Assembly (NCBI GenBank): GCA_017979445.1
Contig: CM030715.1
Span: forward strand, 31,989,756-32,053,755
Length of the DNA: 64,000 bases
Source of the DNA: Akebia trifoliata
Lineage: Eukaryota > Streptophyta > Magnoliopsida > Ranunculales > Lardizabalaceae
Direction: 5' to 3'
This document shows, piece after piece, positions 55,789-64,000 of the stretch; positions within the stretch are counted from its first letter, which is position 1, and every line of letters starts with the position of its first letter. Below the pieces are notes generated by a model, which had not been told where the DNA came from, ran no database searches, and was given only the letters and a program-made list of their open reading frames with translations. The position numbers and the translations under genes are program-made.

Positions 55789-58700
55789 TTATATGCCACG
55801 GTTGTCTTCAATGAAAGGTCGAGTAAACCAGTTATGTTCACCATCAAGATTATCTCTTCTCTGATGTTGCAGATCTGATGGTGGTGGAAGCGATGCCGGT
55901 TGTTCTTCTTGTACAATCACACTAGTGAAAATGTTTGGGGATTGGTTTGCACCCGAAACCCCACCAAAAGAATCCATCCCTTGTGTAGCATAACGAAAAC
56001 TTGTGCCATTGAAATCAGAAATTGATCGAGAGTCCCTAAGGTTGTAGTTCAAATTGTTGTTGTTTGATGATTCAATGCCTGTGGGTCTTATTTGATTCAA
56101 TCCATCAAACCCTCCTCCAGGACTAGTAGTTTGAATTCCAGTATTGTAGTAATTGGAATTATTGAAACCGACTGAAGCATTGCTTTCATCTTGAAGGTTA
56201 ATGTTGCTGAAGCCATGAGCAATAGATCCAGCACCCAAAGGTCTCAATCTCGCTTGATTTTGTTGATGAACAGTTTGCGTTGTATCGTTTTCTCTTATAA
56301 AGACAGTTGAATTATGACCTGATGATGCAGCATTACTACCATATTGCTGCATTCCAAGAGTTGGGTAGTCGGAAATGCTTTGTCGATTATTGAAAGACGA
56401 ATCACCAAGCCATTGTTGCTGAGGGTTCCCTTGGTTGCTCTTTGGAAATGATTGATTGTATCTTAGTGGAGCCAAAGTGTTTTGATGATCAACCAAAGGA
56501 GTGCGAATACAAGCATTAACACCCGTAGTATTACCTCCAATTCCTTGTTGTAATGGCTTCTGCAAGTGCTGTTGATTCGAGACTTGGGGATGCCGATGAC
56601 CTCGTGAACGTCTTGAATTAAGAGGCGCATTGGTTGGAATCCTTCTGAGTTTATCTTCCTCAGTTTTGCGCATTTCTTCGATTCTACGTTCTTCTTCCTT
56701 TCGTTTTACGAAGATACGGCATTTCTGCAAATTTAGAAAGTAAATAATTTCTAGTTGAAAAGAATGTCGAATCCCCGACATGCTTTTTTTTGGAAACTCG
56801 ATAGAACAAAAAAGGAGGCTAATAGTTAGTTCGAACTTGGGATTGCTATCAATCTATTTTTCTATAAAATTAATTTATGTCTCACAAGCGATATTGCAAG
56901 TATAGTGATGTATTGTGTGTCGACTAAATTTGTTAATTGCATAGATTTTGGATAGTTATCAAAATTGGGATTCTTGTAGTACTAACTATGGCCATTTGAG
57001 CTCATATAATTACTAGAGATTCTTTACTTTCAAACACATCTTTTTATTTTTTATTTTTATGAAATTCCTTTTTTTTTCCTAGCTAGTAAACACGAGGTTT
57101 AATAATTAATATGAAAATTTATTCAGAAAACAAACCTGCAAATGACTGGCAACATTGCTTCTAGTTATTCCTGGGGCATCCATCATGAGGTATTGGATTT
57201 TCTTTGGAACTGCCACTGATTCAAAAAAAAAAAAAAAAAATTACAGATATATCAGCATTAATTATAATAAGGGTTTCATTACTAGAACCATAAGAGAGAA
57301 TCAAAGAAGAATGACAATCGTTTTGAATGAAGAGAAAGAGATTTCTTACTAGCAAGGCCTCCTAATTGCTCAACGGCTTTTACAAACTTTTGTTGAAGGT
57401 CAGGAGTCCAAATGAATCTTGCCTTCCTTTCTGGCATTGAGCCATCTCTGTCTTCCTCCTCTTCATCATCTGACTCTATGGGCAACTCCCCCTCGTCCTC
57501 TTGTTGCCCCCCATTATTAATGTTTCCATGTAATAAAGCTTGTTCAGGTGATAAAATGTCTCGACCACTTCTCATCTGCTCAATATCCAACATATAATTA
57601 TCACTCCTCATTGGAAACGCGTACTGCCAGATACTTTGAATCTCTTTGAAGCTTAAAGGCTTCACGAAATAATAACAAGCTCCACTTTCAATTCCTCTTG
57701 CCATAACTTCCGGCTTGCCATCTGCTGACATCACTGTATTCAAAGATGGATCCAAGTTAGAAACAAACTAGTAAGGATCACTACGTGAACGGGGGTAAGT
57801 TCATCACCAAGGTCCGTCCAATGTACTTGGATTTAACCAAATTCAATAGATATTGGGGTCGAGTTTACCTCTTTTTCCACGTGGTGGATAAAAGATGAAT
57901 TAAGCTTATAAAAAAATTAATTAAATGAGATTGAGAACAATTAATAGATGAGATAGAGGGAGAAAACTCACTAATCACCGGAATATTGAAATCTCTTTTA
58001 ATGTAATAGAGTAGCTGAAATCCATCCATGCCAGGCATATGAACGTCGGTTAATACTAGATCAAAGCCCCCTTCACTATCCCGAAGCAACTTTAGAGCAT
58101 CTGTTGCTTGTCTAGAAGCCACAACTGAAAATAGAAACAAGATAGGGTCCAATATATTTTTTTTCTTGACAAACAAGATTTGTGTAAAAAATGGAGAATA
58201 TTAATACAAAAGGGCATATCCCTTATTATAAAATAGGGAAGGAAAGGAGTTCCATACAGAAGGGACCATTGATTAGGGTCCATGGTTGAATCGAAGTAAA
58301 AAATATAGACATGCTTGGAGGTCATGTTAACATGTAATCTATTCATCTAACCCTAGTTTCAGGAAGCATTGAAATATGGGTAAATTACCCTTTTGTGAGC
58401 CGAATTTAATGAAATTATGTTTCTGGCTTATTGTTCATTTTAATTCAAAAAACGTGAACGTGTGGAAATGCAGGTTTTTCAAGTGATGAGATCGCAGGTT
58501 TAAAGTGACAAACTTCCTGTTTTTTTCCCCCCAAAGTGACAATCTTGCTGGTTTTATAGTGATGTTCTCGCTAAAAATAGCGAAACTTGCAAGATAGTCA
58601 CTTGATACCTGCGAGATTGTCACTTTAAACTCGCGAAATTGTCACTTTAAAACCTCCAATATCATACTTGTTGAACAGTGAACCAAAATTGTAAATTGGT

Positions 58701-59332
58701 CAAAAGTTGGTCACTGGTAAATATCTCTTGAAATACACCCAAGTTTTTAAAATAATTTTAAAAATAAAGAGTAGATAACATATACACATAAAAGAATAAA
58801 ATAAAAAAAAAGGGTAAAAAAAGTATAAAGACAAAATTTATGAAGGGTCCGCAGCATGGAAGTGAAAAATGTTGTCTTTAATTCCCAACTTGACTTCGGA
58901 ATAAAAAGAGGAACAAAAGACACCCATTAAAAGAAAAAAGTAAAAAATCAGAAAAATATAAACATAATTGTTTTTTGAAAGGAAAAATACAAATATAAGA
59001 ATATAAGGAATGAATTCTCCTAGAACTTAGGGTGACCTATCACCATTACTGTCAACTATAAGATACTTGAACATGGAAATAAATCTCTCCAAATGAATTA
59101 ATATATGGTACATATGCAAAGTTCTCCATCAAATAAATAACAAGATCTACTGAACCTATTCTAACATAAAGAAACATGAAAATCTTCACTAGATACCTTC
59201 ATATAGGCTTGTTCTAAGCATTGATTCAATGACCATAAGACAGGTAGGATCATCATCCACAACCAAAACACGAATACCAGCAGGAACGCTATTAGTCCTT
59301 GAACTACTTGATCCAAATTTCTCAAACTCCAT
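55789..59332 (-). CDS. Type-B response regulator (ARR-B-like), receiver plus GARP domain
   Basis: Five minus-strand exons, 59332-59197, 58124-57972, 57733-57350, 57215-57136 and 56724-55789, join in frame to 562 residues. Receiver domain, residues 20-135: [10 protein letters not shown] (Asp26-28), phospho-acceptor Asp72 in [20 protein letters not shown], and Lys121 in YYFVKPLS. An acidic linker follows (175-193). The GARP Myb-like domain spans 199-260: [45 protein letters not shown]. Then comes a Lys/Glu/Arg-rich coil ([19 protein letters not shown]) and an Asn/Gln/Ser-rich tail, as in transactivation regions. The family acts in the nucleus at the end of the His-Asp phosphorelay, usually in cytokinin response. 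The GARP domain departs from the usual consensus, so it may belong to a divergent branch (ARR13/ARR21-like); no precise orthologue is claimed. Confidence 0.88.
58470..58665. repeat. Small repeat cluster in response-regulator intron 1
   Basis: Five variants of an 18-20-base word related to GCGAGATTGTCACTTTAAA occur in both orientations (e.g. GCAGGTTTAAAGTGACAAAC at about 58491, GCGAAATTGTCACTTTAAA at about 58633). The region can form hairpins. Confidence 0.6.
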
Positions 59333-60598
59333 GATCAGAAAACTATTAGAAATTAAGTATCAAGGAAGTTGTCTAAAAGCTTAGGTCACAGAGATATGGA
59401 GTCACAAATGACCCTTAAAGACAACACGGATTCTACACAGAAAGACAGAGAGCAAGAGTGAAAGATGGAGAACTAGAGAGTGGAGAGAAACTATAAATAA
59501 GAGAGCACATGAAATTAAGCATGCAGTTGCAACCTAATTTTTAGGAGGTGTTTACTGTGGGCTTAAGCGGAATTATCAAAACCAGCTTCACCTAATTTTT
59601 GAGAAGATTTTACATATCTATTATGAGGATTGTGGTGTCCATGGTGTTTTAATCAATAAATCTGTTTATTATGTTTATTCAAATATCACTACTTGACACA
59701 TTCATAGGCCATGCCCATGAAAATTAGTATTAATTTGATTAGGAAAATGCTGGAATGACACAAACGGAGACACAAAGGTGACAAAAATGATGTGGTGGCG
59801 CGCACATAACCGTAGATGCTTTTTACTCATATCTCGCGGAAAAGCATCTATAGTAACGCTGTACAATTGTATTCTAATATATTTAAACCAAGGGAATAAA
59901 CATATTTTCTTATTAAATAAAGTAAAATAATTTTCATTAGTTTGAAGATTTCGTAAATCTGAGAGAAATCTTTTAAAGATTCTATAGATACATCCTAAAT
60001 AGGAAATTTCTGGACTCCAAGAAACGGCTGAGATGGGGTCTCGAAAAACCAGATAAATGTGTTCCTGTGTCCTAATATTTTTGGCACACAGTTTCACCAA
60101 TGTAAGATGGGTTCTAAGAACTATGCTATTGTGAACATGAGGCCTATTATCCTAAATTGAAATAACCGTTGAATTGGTTGACCACCTCTTAGGTGGAGTG
60201 CTGCACAAAGATCAGATTAATGACATATTTCTATGATTTTTTTCCAACTCCTGATTTTAGAGCTGACCCATTGATTTTAGAGAGTCTATTGGGGACGATG
60301 GACCTGAGATGCATAAAATAATATCTCAACATCGATCTACCCTCAACAACTCTTATTTACATGCAAGATGCATTTAAGCAAGATCATTTCTATCGGGATA
60401 CTGTAATAAAAGTATATTAATTTCTACCAGTGTTTGGGTGTAGGAATTAGTATATGCTTATCCCAGGATAGGAGGAAAACACCATCTTATTTAACAGTTA
60501 AGTTGCAGTATGACTCATGAAAAATAACAAATCCAACGGTTGACATTTCATATAAATATAAAAGAAAAATGTGATAATTAAGCAATGAAAAATGCTGA
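59333..60598. other. Upstream region of the response regulator
   Basis: The first 200 bases are GA-rich and probably the 5' UTR and promoter. A diverged foldback lies near 59800-59860 (TAGATGCTTTTTACTC pairing with GAAAAGCATCTATAG). No other gene is seen. Confidence 0.4.
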
Positions 60599-60693
60599 AG
60601 TAACATTAAAATGTACATTGATGAAAAGTATCTATGGTTATGTATATACCACCACATCAGAATGTCAGAATCGAAGTACATTTCAATGTTATT
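60599..60693. mobile_element. Foldback MITE, family 2 (diverged copy)
   Basis: AGTAACATTAAAATGTAC at the left pairs with GTACATTTCAATGTTATT at the right; the centre carries AGTATCTATGGTTATG. Compare 18646-18792. Confidence 0.6.
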
Positions 60694-61029
60694 CCAACAA
60701 GATTCTTAAGCAATATGTAGGTCTGGGTAGGGGTGTCAATTGAGCCCGTCGGCCACTAACTCTGGCCAACCCTGCCCAAAAAAGAAGGGTTAGGGTCATG
60801 ATAACAACCTTGCAAATGTAGGGTTCAACTAGTTAATCTATTTTACATGTGCATATTGTGGTTCCTACACACGTCCACGTCAGGAAAGTGCAATGTGAGG
60901 TACAATCTTGAGGTCACTCCAGTATGACTCTATGTATGAATAGAATAAAAGATGATTAAAACATGTTACTGATAACAATTTTTTTTTTATCATGTCTATA
61001 GGGATCCATATATTGAGGAAAAACAATAG

Positions 61030-61256
61030 AGTAATGATAATTTGACTACCCCACGTGGCATACTCAATCAACTACCTTACGTGACAAGTTTGGGAACCGT
61101 AGATCTGTACTCCTCGGGATACACGATTCCTTTGAAATACATTTTTATGGGGAAGTGCAGCTGTGTATCCTAAGGAGCGCAGATCTACGGTTCTCAAACT
61201 TGTCATGTCAGGGTAGTCAATTGAGTTTGCCACATGGGGTAGTCAGATTATCATGA
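61030..61256. mobile_element. Foldback MITE, family 1 (best copy, carries G-box)
   Basis: The two halves pair almost throughout: AGTAATGATAATTTGACTACC with GGTAGTCAGATTATCATGATT, CCACGTGGCATACTCAAT with ATTGAGTTTGCCACATGG, and AACCGTAGATCTGTACTCCT with AGGAGCGCAGATCTACGGTT (blocks quoted in parts). The left half carries a perfect CACGTG. Confidence 0.75.
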
Positions 61257-61329
61257 TTCAAAACAATATCAAATAGCTCCAAATGATTTAAAAACAAAAA
61301 AAGTGCTTGGTGAGAAGATTTGCATCAGA

Positions 61330-63330
61330 ACAAAGGTGTGAAGTATGTATCCTTCATGCCTCTCTCTCTTTGATGCTATCATTGAATCCGATCTAGGAAT
61401 TACATACTGTATGCATAAAAAAACCAAAGGTAGTGATTCGGCCACCTGATGAATCTATTGTTGCAATCTTTGATGTATACTCTTCTTTCATTATGTGAAC
61501 GTTCTAACTGACATATATTGTGTAAAAAGTCCAACAGAGTTTAACGTTACAGTCATCACCCTAAAAAATTTAGAGCATAATGAAAGGTTAAGATCACCTA
61601 GATTAATTTGAAGTAAATTTTGATCAAAATTATTACATAATAATGGAAGATTTCGAAACATGTTCTAGTAAAAAAAAAGAAAGATAAATTGGTTTTTATT
61701 TAAACTACTACTATAAAAAAAAAGATAAAAAAGTTAAGTTGGAAAGAGAGGAATTGTAAATCACATATGATCTATAGTCAACTAAGTGAATCTTGTTTTT
61801 CCATTCAATCTTATCTTGACCATCTATGAAAATGTATATAATTTTCCATATTATAATAAAATGGATATAGGTGTATTTATTTAAATGACATTATTATTTT
61901 TATTTTTGTTAATATATATTTCTATATTTTAATTTATGCTGGTTGATTGTATCACACTGATCCAATTCTACTCAGATTGATCATAATTAATACATCAAAA
62001 CCAAATTTAAAGCTTTCGTGGACTATGAGATGTACGGTAGGCTATTTCACATAGGCTTTCATTTGATACTGAGATGAAGCTTGGGTCATTGGGCGTACAG
62101 AATAGTTGGCACCCCCGAAAGAATAGGACTCGTAGAGAGAAAAAAAGTGAATGCATTCGATGGCACAACATCTATTGTGAGTTGGTTTGGGAGTAGGACT
62201 GGTGGGTATGCAAAAACCTACAAGTTCTGTACATTGTGCATTTGAAACAAATACGTCTCTGACACACCAGCATCACACTAGTTACTGGGCAAAGCTGGCT
62301 TAGCCATTTGCTAAAGTACATATGATATTTTATGCAGAATTTTGATTTTCACAATCCAATCCAACATTATTGTGATCTTGAAGGGTCAATGATCAATCCG
62401 TATCAGAAGTTATTGTGGGTGGAAGGCATGGATTCTCACCTAGATCCGTTTTTAAGACCACACAACCCGCCCTTTTTGAGTTTTGTGCACTCGATCCTCC
62501 AAACTATGTTAATCTAATTTCATCAACATCATCATCAAAGCCTCATGTTCCACATGTTTGGATTCAATTAAATTAACCATGTTCATTCAATTCTGTTTCG
62601 AACCACATCTTCCATTGTAAGTGTGTTCTTTAACCATTTTCATTATCTCAAACTGCGTTCTCTTAAGCCTTCCACTCTTTCTTTTAGAACCTTCAACTTT
62701 TACATATTCTATATACATTCTATATAGCTAGCTTCATTTAAGAGCAAGGAACTCTATCAACCTATGCGCAGTTAAATGCTAAATCTATTTTTAAGACTTA
62801 ACTATTAATTTGTAAAAAATCTAGCTTTATTCAAATCATTCGAAAAATTTACACTTGCTTCCTTTTACCATTTGTTTTGATAAACTTCAACTAGATAAAA
62901 ATGAATTCCCTCCTTTTACCATTTGTTTTGATCAACTTCAACTTGATCAGACCAAAACAAACCTACTTTTGAAGTATATTTTGTGCTTTTTCAACAGAGA
63001 TGCAGTTTTATTATATTCTATGATAATTTGGTTTAGTTCAATTGCCAATAGGAGACTGGTATACTATTTTCTAAATCAATGGAGTCATCATTGAAAGCTT
63101 TCCTAATTAAATTAGGGATATAAGTAAAAAATTGTAGAAACTTGAGCGGTTGCCCAGTTTAACATCTGTAAACATTCACTGTTACTGTACTATGAATTTA
63201 CTCACTCTTTATTCCCATACCCATTGATTATTTTGGCCAACTTTTTCTTACTAGCTCCATTTGGATTCCAAATTATTTTCTTGCTAAAACCACCTGGAAT
63301 TTGATTATTAATACCACATAAATGTCAAGA
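61330..63330. repeat. Paralogous flank, copy 2 (5' side of the response regulator)
   Basis: Direct-orientation, diverged copy of 53540-54790 (see that entry). Matching blocks here include AGGTGTGAAGTATG, TAGGAATTACATACTG, TGATGTATACTCTT, CACATATGATCTAT, GTGCATTTGAAACAAATACG, TTTTGATTTTCACAATCCAA and CCCATACCCATTGATTATTT. No AHG1 coding sequence precedes it. Confidence 0.7.
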
Positions 63331-63678
63331 AAACAGGTCAATCGAAACAAGAAAATGAATCGAGAAACCAAACACAAGATGTAATCACTCAACGAAACAC
63401 ATGTTTTATGTGGTTCCCTCTAGATTGAGGTACGTTCACAGATCACACTGATTTCATTATAAAGAAAAACTCGTAGTTACAAATTGCACCGTTTCATCAA
63501 AAACGAGAAATATAAATACCCTAGGAAACCTAATTAGCATTTTACATAATATTAGTGAAATTATGAAAATACCCTTTGAAAATTTCTTGTTGACCAATAC
63601 TATCAGACTCCACAAACCACCACAACAAGTACATCTACAATGGTTGTTTTGGCTATTGGAGATCATATAATTGTGCAT

Positions 63679-63680
<2 letters not shown>

Positions 63681-63750
<70 letters not shown>
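63681..63750. repeat. Compound (CT)n (TA)n microsatellite
   Basis: A CT run of about 36 bases passes into a TA run of about 34 bases that ends exactly where the next MITE begins. Confidence 0.95.
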
Positions 63751-63752
<2 letters not shown>

Positions 63753-64000
63753 GTGGCGTTCAAGGGCCAACTTTTTAGCAAACTTTTTGGCAAAACATTT
63801 TTCAAAACATAGGTTAGAGGTTTTGGAATGGGCTGATTTTTGGTGAGGATGATCTCTATGGTGAGGAGATCATCCTCACCAAAAATCAGCCCATTCCAAA
63901 ACTTCTAACCCATGTTTACAAGCTGAAAAATCGTGGACCGTCCATTTTTTGTAAACTGTTTTTGATGGGGTTAGAAGTTTTGGAATGGGCTGATTTTTGG
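63751..64000. mobile_element. Palindromic MITE in (TA)n, copy C (cut by window end)
   Basis: It starts GGGTGGCGTTCAAGGGCC right after (TA)n. It contains the family hairpin GGAATGGGCTGATTTTTGG ... CCAAAAATCAGCCCATTCC with the same loop as copy A1. The second hairpin begins at about 63970 and is cut by the edge. Confidence 0.8.

Noticed and set aside
1..64000. CRISPR arrays, operons, bacterial promoters, organelle insertions or rRNA genes
   Set aside because: The DNA is nuclear plant sequence with spliced genes. No regularly spaced repeats of CRISPR type and no recognisable rRNA or long organellar segments were seen.

Overview
The window is nuclear DNA from a flowering plant. It is AT-rich, its genes contain GT-AG introns, and long stretches between genes are filled with LINE, SINE, hAT-like and foldback elements. 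The encoded proteins are typical angiosperm proteins. I cannot name the species. Everything here comes from reading the sequence and from recalled knowledge of protein families; no database search was run.

Genes, left to right: (1) minus strand, 635-946, the first two exons of a small basic conserved plant protein of unknown function; (2) plus strand, 6281-11592, a seven-exon NUDT14-type chloroplast Nudix hydrolase (ADP-sugar diphosphatase); (3) minus strand, 12875-14510, a three-exon alpha-L-fucosidase 1 (GH29), convergent with NUDT14; (4) plus strand, 29367-31718, an intronless secreted subtilase of the SBT1.3 type; (5) plus strand, 48354-53401, a four-exon clade-A PP2C of the AHG1 type, with a promoter rich in ABA-responsive (ACGT) motifs; (6) minus strand, 55789-59332, a five-exon type-B response regulator. 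A doubtful 146-codon ORF lies at 4059-4499 on the minus strand. The last two genes are both hormone-signalling components (ABA and the cytokinin phosphorelay), but nothing here shows that they act together.

Most of the rest is mobile DNA. NUDT14 introns hold a SINE-like insert, a LINE with reverse transcriptase and RNase H remnants, and a second LINE 3' fragment; two of these have clear 16-17 bp target-site duplications. The 15-29 kb region is a graveyard of hAT-like and foldback MITEs plus two degenerate short-period repeats. From 33.0 to 37.7 kb there is one large inverted-repeat (foldback) element with arms over 1 kb, and a small tRNA-derived SINE is nested in one arm.

The most striking stretch is 41.39-44.17 kb. 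Two almost identical palindromic elements, a third relative, and a 1.48 kb long-TIR element sit side by side, each embedded in (TA)n. The long-TIR element carries an 86-codon, stop-free C-terminal piece of a TPD1-like peptide-ligand gene. The termini of several of these elements share a GTTCAAGGG-like motif, and another copy runs off the right edge of the window. This looks like a (TA)n-associated, Micron- or MULE-like family in which one member has captured a reproductive signalling gene fragment.
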